A stretch of DNA of 64,000 bases. It comes from Castellaniella sp. S9 (GTDB lineage: Bacteria; Pseudomonadota; Gammaproteobacteria; Burkholderiales; Burkholderiaceae_B). The stretch covers positions 124,001-188,000 of the forward strand of contig NZ_JAPFGD010000007.1 of the NCBI RefSeq assembly GCF_027257175.1. The letters are read 5' to 3'. The translations under genes and the position numbers were made by a program. Shown here in pieces: positions 55,022 to 63,685 of the stretch. The notes under the pieces were generated by a model. That model was not told the origin of the DNA. It did no database searches and saw only the letters and a program-made list of their open reading frames with translations. Numbering within the stretch: position 1 is the stretch's first letter; each line of letters begins with the position of its first letter.

Positions 55022-55728
55022 AAGGCCGCCCCCCGCGCAACGTCGGCGTCCGCGAGCACATGCTGCGTGCGGTACAAGGTGGCGGTCGCGCAGCGGCGCT
55101 GCGCATCGCTCAAGCCATCCAGTGCGGAATCCAGGGCCGCCTGGGTGCTGTCACGGTCCAAGCCGTCGATCAGCAAAGCGAGCGCCACCGTGCGGTCCGG
55201 TTCGCCGCCGCTTTCGCGAAACGTCTTTTCCGCGGTGGGCTGCTGGCCCAGTGACGAATCCCCACGCAGCACGTGGGCGCCCAGGATGCCGGGCAGGCCC
55301 ATGGTCTCGCGCACCCCGGCAATCAAGCGGGATTCATCCGGCAAGGCGGGGGCCGCCTGGCCGAATTGCAGCGTCGCCAGCCACCCGCCCGTGCCGCGTC
55401 CCTCGCTGGCCAGCACCCGGCAGACCGTGCGCGAAGGCGCAATGTAGACCGACAGAATGCGCCGCGTCCAGGGTGTCGGATCGTTGAGCCGCGCCAGATA
55501 CGGCTCGGAGACGAAAACCTGCGGCTCGTCCGCCTCGTACATCATGAAATAGCGCAGGGATTCCGGCGCTCCATCCAGCGCCTGACAGCGCCTGCCGCGC
55601 CTGAAGCCGGGCACGGACAGGCGCTCGGGCATGTGCTCGAGGCTGTGCCACGCGTTGTAGTCCGCCTCGGAGGCGGCCTGCACACCGCCCCAATTCACCA
55701 GCACACCGCGACCCAGCAAACCGGACAT
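55018..55728 (-). CDS. Dimeric alpha/beta-barrel protein, EthD/DUF4286-like (function unknown)
   Basis: 236 aa, no known reaction. It looks like two ferredoxin-like halves: NAWHSLEHMPERLSVPGFRR in the first half is the kind of His/Glu-bearing stretch found in EthD-type and DUF4286 dimeric barrels, and the second half (RTVALALLIDGLD) repeats the strand pattern. It lies between dctM and the epimerase gene and is coupled to the latter. A small-molecule enzyme role in the pathway (isomerase, decarboxylase or monooxygenase) is possible but unproven. Confidence 0.7.
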   Translation of the reverse strand: MSGLLGRGVLVNWGGVQAASEADYNAWHSLEHMPERLSVPGFRRGRRCQALDGAPESLRYFMMYEADEPQVFVSEPYLARLNDPTPWTRRILSVYIAPSRTVCRVLASEGRGTGGWLATLQFGQAAPALPDESRLIAGVRETMGLPGILGAHVLRGDSSLGQQPTAEKTFRESGGEPDRTVALALLIDGLDRDSTQAALDSALDGLSDAQRRCATATLYRTQHVLADADVARGAAL

Positions 55729-55773
55729 GAATAGATCTCCTTTGATGGCAGGTGGCTGGATTCAGCGGCACAC

Positions 55774-57051
55774 TCAGTAGAACAGCGACGGCAGGAAAAG
55801 ACTGATCTGCGGCACATAGGTGACGATGAGCAAGGTGACGAGATTGACGGCGAGGAATGGCAGCGAGGCGCGCATCAGGACCAGCAGGTCGACCTTGGCG
55901 ATCACCGCCCCCAGGTAGAGGCAGTTGCCCACGGGCGGTGTCACCAGGCCGACACCCAGATTCATCACCATGATCACCCCGAACTGGATCGGGTCGACGC
56001 CGACCGCCTGCGCCACCGGCAGCAGGATGGGCGCGAACAGGATCAATGCGGGCACCAGATCCATCACCATGCCCACGAACAACAGAAAGACGTTGATGGA
56101 CAGCAGGACGGCGACCTTGCCCAAATCCATCGCCTCGAAGAAACCGACCAGGGCCTGCGGAAATTGCTCTACCGCGACGATCCAGGCGGCGACAGACGTC
56201 GCCGACAGCACGAACACCGGGATCGCCGTATTGATGGCCGAGTCCACGAATATCCTGAAGAAATCCCTCAGCGGGTAATCCTTGTAGACGAAGCCGCCGA
56301 GAATGAAGGCATAGAGCACGCCGATCACCCCGGCCTCGGTCGCGGTGGTCAGGCCGGTGATGATCGCCCCCAGCAGGAACACCGGCAGCAGCAGCGACAG
56401 GATCGCCTCGCGAAATGCCTTCCACAGCTCCGGCATGGGCGCCCGCGAGGCGCGCTGGGGCCAGCCCTTCTTCCGGGACATGGCGTAGACCGCGCCCATC
56501 AGCATGAGGCCGGTCAGGACTCCGGGTACCAGCCCCGCCAGGAACAGCGCGCCGATCGAGGAGCTGACCGTCACGCCGTAGAGCACCATGGGAATGCTGG
56601 GCGGAATCAGGATGCCGATGGGCGAGGAACAGATGGTGATGGCGCCGGCGTCGCGCCGGGAATAGCCCTGCTTTTCCATCGCGGGAATCATCAGGCTGCC
56701 GATCGCCGCGGTATCGGCCACGGCCGAACCCGAAATGCCGCCGAAGAAAATCGACGAAGCGACATTGACATGGCCCAGCCCGCCCCGGATGTGCCCCAGC
56801 AGCGCATCCGCAAAGCGCACCAGGCGGCCGGCGATGCTGGTCTCACCGGCCAGGGCGCCGGCCAGGATGAACAGCGGCACCGCCACGAGCGGAAAAGAAT
56901 TGACGGCGTTGACCATCTTGTGGGGCACGATCTCCAGCGGAAACGAACCATCCAGAAAGATCGCCGCCACCGCGGCGAAGCCCATGCCGAAGGCAATGGG
57001 CACGCCGATGATCAGCGTGACCAGGAAAACGAGCGCGAGGGTGAGAATCAA
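55774..57051 (-). CDS. TRAP transporter large permease DctM (second system)
   Basis: 425 aa, about twelve hydrophobic segments. Family blocks: VVALPLFILAGALAGETS-like stretch VAVPLFILAGALAGETS, FFGGISGSAVADTAAIGS, IPPSIPMVLYGVTV, and LLFVGMVMDLVPALILF. Three bases after dctQ. Imports, with DctP and DctQ, a carboxylate for the three downstream enzymes. Confidence 0.94.
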   Translation of the reverse strand: MILTLALVFLVTLIIGVPIAFGMGFAAVAAIFLDGSFPLEIVPHKMVNAVNSFPLVAVPLFILAGALAGETSIAGRLVRFADALLGHIRGGLGHVNVASSIFFGGISGSAVADTAAIGSLMIPAMEKQGYSRRDAGAITICSSPIGILIPPSIPMVLYGVTVSSSIGALFLAGLVPGVLTGLMLMGAVYAMSRKKGWPQRASRAPMPELWKAFREAILSLLLPVFLLGAIITGLTTATEAGVIGVLYAFILGGFVYKDYPLRDFFRIFVDSAINTAIPVFVLSATSVAAWIVAVEQFPQALVGFFEAMDLGKVAVLLSINVFLLFVGMVMDLVPALILFAPILLPVAQAVGVDPIQFGVIMVMNLGVGLVTPPVGNCLYLGAVIAKVDLLVLMRASLPFLAVNLVTLLIVTYVPQISLFLPSLFY

Positions 57052-57054
57052 GGT

Positions 57055-57513
57055 TCAGCTCCAGAGGCGGCGTGCGCAGGCGTACAGCTGGCCAAACGCG
57101 CTGACCATCATGAGGGCCGCGCAGATCGGCAGGCTGGCATAGATGTAGCCCTTGGGGATGCGCAGCGCCTCGGACAGGCTGTGCATGGTGTCCTCGACCA
57201 CGATGGCGCCGCTGAATACCAGCACCCCCAGCAGCACCAGCACCACCACGGCGCACACGCATTCCAGCAGGGCTTGCCGGCGGCCGCCCAGGGACTGCCC
57301 CAGCAAAGTGAAGGCGATGTGCCCGCGCTCGTGGAACGCCACCACGCTGCCCAGCATGACGATCCAGATCATCAGGAAATTCGGCACCTCGGTGGCCCAA
57401 TACAGGGAATCCTGCAGCGCATAGCGATAGAAGATTCCCAGAGCCACCACGCAGACCAGCGATACCATCAACAGCCCCACGAGCACCCGCAGGACCTTGC
57501 ACAGCATCGTCAT
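57055..57513 (-). CDS. TRAP transporter small permease DctQ (second system)
   Basis: 152 aa, four hydrophobic segments. WATEVPNFLMIWIVMLGSVV and FHERGHIAFTLL are the DctQ signature region. Three bases after dctP. In the usual dctP-dctQ-dctM order. Confidence 0.9.
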   Translation of the reverse strand: MTMLCKVLRVLVGLLMVSLVCVVALGIFYRYALQDSLYWATEVPNFLMIWIVMLGSVVAFHERGHIAFTLLGQSLGGRRQALLECVCAVVVLVLLGVLVFSGAIVVEDTMHSLSEALRIPKGYIYASLPICAALMMVSAFGQLYACARRLWS

Positions 57514-57516
57514 GGA

Positions 57517-58497
57517 CTACCTCGCGTCGACCACGGCCTGGATCAAATCCGTCCCGATCACATCGCCGTATTTGGCGTAGGTCTTTTCGGCCCCCTCGCG
57601 GAAGGAATCGCGGTCCACGTCCTGGACGATCGTCATGCCTTTTTCACCCAGCTGGCTGATGAGCCCCGCATTGGATTCGCGCGACAGGCGGACCTGCGCA
57701 TCGCGGCTGGTCGTCGCCGCCTGCATGACGGCCTCCTGCAGGTCGGCCGGCAATTTTTCCCAGAACCGGCGCGAGACGATGAATTCGCACGGAATGCTGG
57801 CATGGTGTGTGAGGTTCATGTATTTCTGCACCTCATAGAACTTGGAGGTGTAGATGATCTCGGGCGGGTTTTCCTGGGCATTGATCACCCCCTGCTGCAG
57901 GGCAGAATAGACCTCGGAGAAATCCATGGGCGTCGGATTGGCGCCCCATTGCTTGAAGGCGTACAGCCAGGGCTCCACATTGGGCACCCGGATATCGATC
58001 CCGGCCAGATCGGACGCCTTGTGCAGCGGCTTGTCCCGGGTCGTGATGTCGCGGAAACCGAGCTCGCCCCAGCCCAGTACCTTGTAGCCTTTGTCGTACA
58101 TGATCTGGTCCAGCCGCTGGTTCAGCGCCGAGCCCGAGCGCATGACCGCATCCTTATGGGCCTCGTCCCGGAAGATCATCGGCAAGTTCAGCACATCCAG
58201 CCGGGGATCGATTTGGCCGTGGCGGCCCACCACCGCACCGTCCAGCGTGCCGAGCTTCATGCCCTCGAGGTATTCGGTTTCGGTGCCCAGCTGGGCGCTG
58301 GGAAATACCTTGACCTCGATGCGGCCGGGTACGCGCTTGTCGAGATCGGCGCGGAAAGCCTCCACCCATTTCTGGTAGCTATGGCTCTCGGGCATGGTGT
58401 GCGCCACTCGCAGGACGATGGCATCGGCCGCCAAGGCGCCTGTCGAGATCAGGTAGGCGGCGCACGCGACGGCCACTTTTGCAAATCGCATTGTCAT
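57517..58497 (-). CDS. TRAP transporter solute-binding protein DctP (second system)
   Basis: Periplasmic receptor, 326 aa, signal peptide 1-23 (STGALA-ADAI). Blocks: LRVAHTMPESHSYQKWVEAF, VKVFPSAQLGTETEYLEGM, IDIRVPNVEPWLYAFKQWGA with the ligand-binding Arg, and FSEVYSALQQGVINAQENPP. Distinct from the DctP at 44282, so a different ligand is likely. Preceded by the strong promoter at 58551-58579. Confidence 0.93.
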   Translation of the reverse strand: MTMRFAKVAVACAAYLISTGALAADAIVLRVAHTMPESHSYQKWVEAFRADLDKRVPGRIEVKVFPSAQLGTETEYLEGMKLGTLDGAVVGRHGQIDPRLDVLNLPMIFRDEAHKDAVMRSGSALNQRLDQIMYDKGYKVLGWGELGFRDITTRDKPLHKASDLAGIDIRVPNVEPWLYAFKQWGANPTPMDFSEVYSALQQGVINAQENPPEIIYTSKFYEVQKYMNLTHHASIPCEFIVSRRFWEKLPADLQEAVMQAATTSRDAQVRLSRESNAGLISQLGEKGMTIVQDVDRDSFREGAEKTYAKYGDVIGTDLIQAVVDAR

Positions 58498-58550
58498 GTC
58501 TGCTCCTGGATCGTTTTCGTTTTCAGATCGCCGCCAAGGGCGTCCGTCAC

Positions 58551-58579
58551 AGCTTAGGATCTGAGGTACAGTATGTCAA
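58551..58579 (-). promoter_or_regulatory. Sigma70-type promoter of the second TRAP operon
   Basis: On the minus strand TTGACA (58579-58574), a 17-base spacer, and TAAGCT (58556-58551), about 54 bp before the dctP start. The -35 box is a perfect match and the spacing is ideal. Confidence 0.75.
58562..58578. promoter_or_regulatory. Palindrome overlapping the TRAP promoter, probable GntR operator
   Basis: TGA-N2-TAC-T-GTA-N2-TCA: a 17-bp interrupted palindrome spanning the -35 box and spacer. A bound GntR dimer would block RNA polymerase. The regulator gene lies 116 bp upstream. Confidence 0.6.
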
Positions 58580-58693
58580 TAAATTAATTGTTCCTCGGGT
58601 ACGCAAGCCATCCAGAATCAAGAAAGCCGGGCCCGCAACATGCGGGACCCGGCCCATCGGTCCGGCGGCGAACAGTGTAGTGTCCCCGAAGGC

Positions 58694-59389
58694 TTATTTT
58701 TTCAAGGCGCCCAGCGCGCGGGTATAGTTGTCGGTCATGGCGCCGATATGGCCGCCCAGCGCCCCGACCAGCGCGTCGCGGTCGCCGTCCGCAAAGGCCT
58801 CGGCGATCCGCTGGTGCTCGGCAAAAGTGCGGTCGCGGTGCATCTCCAGCGCCCCCGACAAATGGGCACGCAGCGCCGTCACGCGGCCCGAGCAAATTTC
58901 GTAGGCTTCGCGCACATAGTGGTTGCCGCAATAATCGAAGAACACATTGTGGAACATGCGATCGGCGTCGGCGTACTGCAAGGCGTCCCCTTTCTGGCGC
59001 GCCTTGACCATCGACCGGATCGCACGTTCCAGGGCGGCCCGCGCCCCGGCCGGGTCGTGCGCGAGGGCCATGGGGGCCGCCTGGGTTTCGAGCATCAAGC
59101 GGTACTGGACCAGTTCGGCCATGTCCTGCACGTCCGGCTTGAACACGAAGCTGCCGCTTTGCGGAATGATGGTGATGAGGCCCTGCAACTGCAACAAGGT
59201 CAAGGCCTCGCGCACCGGCGTGCGGCTGACGTTCATCGCCGTGGCGATCTTTTCCTCGGACAGCGCCTCGCCCAGCGCCAGTTCCGCACGAAAAATGGCC
59301 TCCCTGAGGCGCTCGGCCACCAGCACCGCCAGCGACTTCGGCCTCGAAATCCTGATCGCCTCGATCCGCGTTCCCTTCTTGCCTGACAT
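58694..59389 (-). CDS. GntR-family transcriptional regulator (FCD subfamily), second cluster
   Basis: 231 aa. Winged helix about 15-85 (VAERLREAIFRAELALGEAL, VSRTPVREALTLLQLQGLI), FCD domain about 95-220 with NVFFDYCG and AEHQRIAEAFADGD metal-ligand stretches. Same strand as the TRAP operon and next to its palindrome, so it is the likely repressor. Its own promoter would lie in the 210 bp before ATG 59389, where I see no clear boxes. Confidence 0.92.
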   Translation of the reverse strand: MSGKKGTRIEAIRISRPKSLAVLVAERLREAIFRAELALGEALSEEKIATAMNVSRTPVREALTLLQLQGLITIIPQSGSFVFKPDVQDMAELVQYRLMLETQAAPMALAHDPAGARAALERAIRSMVKARQKGDALQYADADRMFHNVFFDYCGNHYVREAYEICSGRVTALRAHLSGALEMHRDRTFAEHQRIAEAFADGDRDALVGALGGHIGAMTDNYTRALGALKK

Positions 59390-59599
59390 CTGCGTTGTCC
59401 TCTTCGCGCAAGCCGCGCCGATCCCGTTATTCTATCCAGAGCCCGATTGTCCCCCGGGCACGCCGGCGAACCGCAAACATTTCTCACATTCCTCAAGATT
59501 CTTTGACCTTTGCCGCCTGGACTGCGTCCGACGGCGTGCCTATCCTGACCCAGGCCGGGCCGCGCTCCCGCGGGCCGTCACTCTCAAGGAGAACCACCC

Positions 59600-59845
59600 A
59601 TGAGCATCATCGGCATGATCATCGTCGGCTTCATCGTGGGCCTCATCGCCAGGGCCGTCATGCCCGGCGACCAGAAACTGGGTATTATCCTGACTACGAT
59701 TCTCGGGATCGTCGGGTCCATCGTTGCTGGCTACCTCGGGACCGCGCTCGGCCTGTATCAGGCCGGCCAGGGCGCGGGCTGGATCGGCTCCGTCGTCGGC
59801 GCCGTCATCGTGCTGTTGGTATACGGCCTGATCAAGAAGTCCTAA
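59600..59845 (+). CDS. GlsB/YeaQ/YmgE family stress-response membrane protein
   Basis: 81 aa with three hydrophobic segments and Gly zippers (IIVGFIVGLIARAVMPGDQK, GIVGSIVAGYLGTALG). AAGGAG lies 10 bases before ATG 59600. The family (also called transglycosylase-associated protein) is small, general-stress related and of unknown biochemistry. Confidence 0.9.
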   Translation: MSIIGMIIVGFIVGLIARAVMPGDQKLGIILTTILGIVGSIVAGYLGTALGLYQAGQGAGWIGSVVGAVIVLLVYGLIKKS

Positions 59846-59902
59846 GGATTCCAAGCGCCATCCCCGCGGGCGGGGCCCTGGCTGCCGCCGCCCGCGACAC
59901 GG

Positions 59903-61297
59903 ATGACCCACCACGCCACCCACTCCAAACCGGACTCTCCCTTCCTGCGCCATTGGCTGGCCGAGGCTCTGCGCCTGCGCGAAACACAGCGCGAGCCGGT
60001 GGATGACACGGCCGAACTGGACGCCGTCCTGCAAGGCCCCGCCGGCCTGGACGAGCGCATTCTTCAGCGTGCCGCGCTGCTGGGCGAACGCGAGGGCCTG
60101 CGGGCGCGGCTGGTCCGGTGGGCCGCCAGTGCGCGCCTGGCGCTGATCCTGCTGTGGGTCATGGCGCTGTTCACCGGCATGGGCACCGCCGTCGCGGCCC
60201 TGGGTGCCGGCGACAGGCCGGTGAACCTCGCCCTGGCCTTGCTCGCCTTGCTGGGCTTGCATGCCGCAACCCTGTTGATCTGGCTGCTGAGCTTCCTGCC
60301 GGGGATCGCGCCTTCCACGGGACTCTCCGGGTTCTGGCTGTGGCTGACCGCGAAATTCGCCCGCGGCCCAGACGCCGCGCTGGCGGGCCAGGCGCTGGCC
60401 TCGCTCCTCACGCGCGCCAGGGCTTGGCGCCACATCCTGGGCGGCATCAGCCACGGCGCCTGGATCGCCGCCTTCGTAGGCGCGCTGGCCGCGTTGCTGA
60501 TGCTGCTCAGCACGCGCCGCTACGCCTTCCAGTGGGAAACCACGCTGTTGTCGCCAGACGCCTTCGTCGCCATGGCCCATGCGCTGGGCGCCGTCCCCGC
60601 GCAGCTGGGCTTCCCCATTCCGGACAGCGCCGTGATCGCCCGCAGCGACGGCCTGCACATCCTGCCGGCCGCTGCCCAGGCGCAATGGTCCGCCTGGCTG
60701 ATCGGCTGCGTCGTGGTGTGGGGCCTGCTGCCGCGCCTGATCGCCGGGCTCGCCAGTGTCTGGGTCGCGCGCCGACGGTTGCGCAGCCTGCGCATCGATC
60801 CGGGGCTGCCCGGGTGGCTGGAACTGCGTGAACGCCTGATGCCGCGGCACCAGGCCCTGGGCATCGACGCGCCCGCGCCTGGACCGGCCGCCGGGGCGCC
60901 CTGGTCCCGGCCGGCGCCCGCCGCCTTCGCCGGCGCCCTCGCCATACTCGGTTTCGAACTGGGCGCGCAGGCCGAGTGGCCGCCGGCGACCCTGCCCAAT
61001 GGCGTGCGCGACATGGGGCTGTGCGACAGCCGCGGCGATCGGCGCCGGATCCTGGATCAGCTCCGGCAGCCGCCGCGGCGCCTCCTGCTGGTCTGCGATG
61101 CGCGCCAGACGCCGGACCGCGGCACCCGCGCCTGGCTGGCGGAATTGCAGGGCCTGTGTCCGCGCATCGACGTGTTGCTGCTGCACCGTCCCGGGCGCGA
61201 GGCCATCTGGCATGCGGCCCTGGACGCCCAGGGCATTGCCGCCACCCCTTCGATCGCCCACTGGGCCGACGCCGATCCTCCACCCGACCATGACTGA
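59903..61297 (+). CDS. DUF2868 domain-containing membrane protein
   Basis: 464 aa. Three or four hydrophobic segments: about 80-100, 108-130, 195-215 and 265-285, then a cytoplasmic Arg/Pro-rich C-terminal half. LRHWLAEALRLRETQR at the start is the DUF2868 opening. Always found next to a DUF3482 GTPase; here the two overlap by 8 bp. No function is known; a membrane receptor for the GTPase is a reasonable guess. Confidence 0.9.
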   Translation: MTHHATHSKPDSPFLRHWLAEALRLRETQREPVDDTAELDAVLQGPAGLDERILQRAALLGEREGLRARLVRWAASARLALILLWVMALFTGMGTAVAALGAGDRPVNLALALLALLGLHAATLLIWLLSFLPGIAPSTGLSGFWLWLTAKFARGPDAALAGQALASLLTRARAWRHILGGISHGAWIAAFVGALAALLMLLSTRRYAFQWETTLLSPDAFVAMAHALGAVPAQLGFPIPDSAVIARSDGLHILPAAAQAQWSAWLIGCVVVWGLLPRLIAGLASVWVARRRLRSLRIDPGLPGWLELRERLMPRHQALGIDAPAPGPAAGAPWSRPAPAAFAGALAILGFELGAQAEWPPATLPNGVRDMGLCDSRGDRRRILDQLRQPPRRLLLVCDARQTPDRGTRAWLAELQGLCPRIDVLLLHRPGREAIWHAALDAQGIAATPSIAHWADADPPPDHD

Positions 61298-62729
61298 GCC
61301 AACCATCGTCCCCATCGACCTGGCCGTCGTCGGCCACACCAACACCGGCAAAACCTCGCTGTTGCGCACCTTGCTGCGCGATCCGGACTTCGGCGAGGTG
61401 GCTGACCAGCCGGGCACCACGCGGCACGTCGAGAGCGCGCAACTGCTGACCGAGGATGGCCTGCCGATCCTGATCCTGCGCGATACGCCGGGCCTCGAGG
61501 ACAGCATGGCCGTGCTCGACGCCATCGACCGGCTGGTGGGCCCGGACGAGCGGCCGGACGGCCCCGAGCGCATCCGCCGCCTGCTTGAAAGTCCCGAGGC
61601 GCTGCAGCGTTTTGAACAGGAAGCCCGCGTCCTGGCCACGGTGCTGGAATGCGACGCGGCACTCTATGTGGTGGACGTCCGGGACCCCGTCCTCGCCAAG
61701 CACCGCGACGAACTCGGCCTGCTGGCCGCCTGCGGACGGCCGATCCTGCCGGTGCTCAACTTCACGCACAGCGTGAACGGCCAGTCCGACGCCTGGCGCG
61801 ACGCCCTGGCCCGACTGGGGCTGCATGCCACCGTCGATTTCGACACCGTGGCCCCCGCCCTGGACGGCGAGGCGCAGATGATCGATCGGCTGGCCCTGAT
61901 GCTGGACCGGCGCGCCGACACCCTGGCGCGCTTGCGCGCCGACCTGGAAGCCCAGCGACTGAGGCGGCGCGTGGACGCGGCGCGCCTGATCGCCGAACTC
62001 CTGATGGATGCGGCCGCCCTGCGCCTGCTCTGTCCGCAGGATTCCACGGACATGGCCACAGTCACCGTCAGCCTGCGCAAGCGCACCCGCGAACGCGAAC
62101 AACAATGCGTCCAGGCGCTGCTGAAGCGCTACCGTTTCAGCAGGGCGACTTTCCCGCACCATCCGCTGCCGCTGGAGGGCGAGCGCTGGGGCATGGACCT
62201 GTTCAATCCGCAGGCGCTCAAGGCTTTCGGCATCCAGGTCGGCAAGGGCCTGGCCACCGGCGCCATGGCGGGCGCCACCATCGATGCGTTCACCGGCGGC
62301 CTGAGCCTGGGCACGGCGACGCTGCTGGGCGCGGCGGTCGGCGGCCTGTGGCAAGGCGCGCACCAGTGGGGCAAGCGCCTGATCGGCCGCGTTGCCGGAC
62401 ACCTGGAAATCACGGTCGACGATCCCGTGCTGCAATTGCTGGGACTGCGGCAGCTGGCGCTGGCGCGCGCCCTCGAGCGGCGCGGACACGCCGCCTGGCA
62501 GCCGATCGACGGCGGCACGCTGACGCCGCCCGCCCAGGCGCTGGACACGGAGGGCGAGGGGGCAACCCGCGCCGCGCAAGGCGCGCTGCTGCCCGAGGCG
62601 GTGTGGCCGATCCTGCGCGAAGCACGCGGGCATCCCGAATGGTCCTCGATCGGCGTTGCGCCTGTCGCCGATCCGCGCCGCGACGTCCTCGTCGCCCGCC
62701 TGGCAGCCCTCCTCGATGCGGCGCTGTAG
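61290..62729 (+). CDS. DUF3482 domain-containing GTPase
   Basis: 479 aa. N-terminal Era/EngA-like G domain: G1 GHTNTGKTS (14-22), G2 region QPGTTRHV, G3 DTPGLED; the G4 NKxD is replaced by NFTHS, the usual DUF3482 form. The C-terminal half has a Gly/Ala-rich hydrophobic hairpin (ATGAMAGATIDAFTGG, LLGAAVGGLWQGA), probably membrane-inserted. Coupled to the DUF2868 gene by an 8-bp overlap. Role unknown. Confidence 0.9.
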   Translation: MTEPTIVPIDLAVVGHTNTGKTSLLRTLLRDPDFGEVADQPGTTRHVESAQLLTEDGLPILILRDTPGLEDSMAVLDAIDRLVGPDERPDGPERIRRLLESPEALQRFEQEARVLATVLECDAALYVVDVRDPVLAKHRDELGLLAACGRPILPVLNFTHSVNGQSDAWRDALARLGLHATVDFDTVAPALDGEAQMIDRLALMLDRRADTLARLRADLEAQRLRRRVDAARLIAELLMDAAALRLLCPQDSTDMATVTVSLRKRTREREQQCVQALLKRYRFSRATFPHHPLPLEGERWGMDLFNPQALKAFGIQVGKGLATGAMAGATIDAFTGGLSLGTATLLGAAVGGLWQGAHQWGKRLIGRVAGHLEITVDDPVLQLLGLRQLALARALERRGHAAWQPIDGGTLTPPAQALDTEGEGATRAAQGALLPEAVWPILREARGHPEWSSIGVAPVADPRRDVLVARLAALLDAAL

Positions 62730-62737
62730 CGTACCTG

Positions 62738-63685
62738 TTACCAACCGCCCGACGCGCCGCCGCCACCGCCACGTCCGCCACCGCCACCGCCGCCACCACC
62801 ACCGCCACCGAAGCCGCCACCCCCGCCAAAGCCGCCGCCACCGCCCCGATCGCCCGGCCAGCGTCCGCGACGGCGCCCGGCGAAGCGCTTCGCGAGCCCC
62901 ATGCTGCGGCCCAGCAAGGACAGCCCAAAGCCCACCGCCGCGGCAACCAAGGCCAGCCACAGGCTCTCGAACAGCACGTAAACGAACGCCCCCAGCAGAA
63001 AGGCGCCCATGACGGGCGGCACCACGAGCGCGAGAAAGGACAGCGGCGCCAACATGAAGACAGGTTCATCGTCCTCCGTCGCCGGAGCGGGCAGCGGCTC
63101 GCCATGGATCAAGGCAATCAGCGCGTCCACGCCGGCTTCGATCCCCGCGTGGAAGTCGCCGAAGGTGAAATGCGGCGTGATCTGCTCGCGGATGATGCGC
63201 CCGGCCTGCAGATCCGTCACCGCGCCCTCCAGGCCATAGCCGACGTCGATGCGCACATTGCGGTCGTCCTTGGCCACCAGCAGCAGGATGCCGTCGTCCA
63301 CGCCCTTGCGGCCGATCTGCCACTGATCGAAGACCCGGCGCGCATACTGTTCGATCGAATCCGACCCGGTGGTCGGCAGGATCAGCACGTAGAGCTGCGC
63401 GCCGGTGGACTGCTCCAGCGCGCGCAGCTTGCCGGACAGCGCCTGGATCTGGCCGGGATCGAGCGTCGAGGTCTGATCCATGACCGGCCCCGTCCAGGAC
63501 GGCACCGGCACCTCGGCTGCAGATGCCGGGCGCTCGGCCGCGGCCGCAGGGGGTGCCTGGACCGTATCGGCCGGTGCCGCCTGGGCATGCGCCGCCGCGC
63601 CCCATAGGCAGGCCCAGGCGAGGGCGGCAGCGCCCAGGCCTCGGGCGAGGCGCAGCAAGGTCCCGGTCATGGCGGACGGCCTCAT
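62738..63685 (-). CDS. TPM-domain protein (YgcG-like) with Gly-rich tail
   Basis: 315 aa. Signal peptide about 1-35, TPM domain about 65-190 (PVMDQTSTLDPGQIQAL, QIGRKGVDDGILLLVAKDDR, GYGLEGAVTDLQ), two hydrophobic segments near 215-265, then a basic stretch and about 40 residues almost all Gly, Ser or Phe. Partner of lemA in a conserved operon: its ATG overlaps the lemA stop (ATGA). Members are linked to membrane or phage-shock phenotypes; function is not settled. Start could also be ATG 63670. Confidence 0.9.
   Translation of the reverse strand: MRPSAMTGTLLRLARGLGAAALAWACLWGAAAHAQAAPADTVQAPPAAAAERPASAAEVPVPSWTGPVMDQTSTLDPGQIQALSGKLRALEQSTGAQLYVLILPTTGSDSIEQYARRVFDQWQIGRKGVDDGILLLVAKDDRNVRIDVGYGLEGAVTDLQAGRIIREQITPHFTFGDFHAGIEAGVDALIALIHGEPLPAPATEDDEPVFMLAPLSFLALVVPPVMGAFLLGAFVYVLFESLWLALVAAAVGFGLSLLGRSMGLAKRFAGRRRGRWPGDRGGGGGFGGGGGFGGGGGGGGGGGGRGGGGGASGGW

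Noticed and set aside
56164-58557. 797-codon plus-strand open frame across the second TRAP genes
   Set aside because: His/Gln/Arg-rich antisense shadow of three clear TRAP genes.
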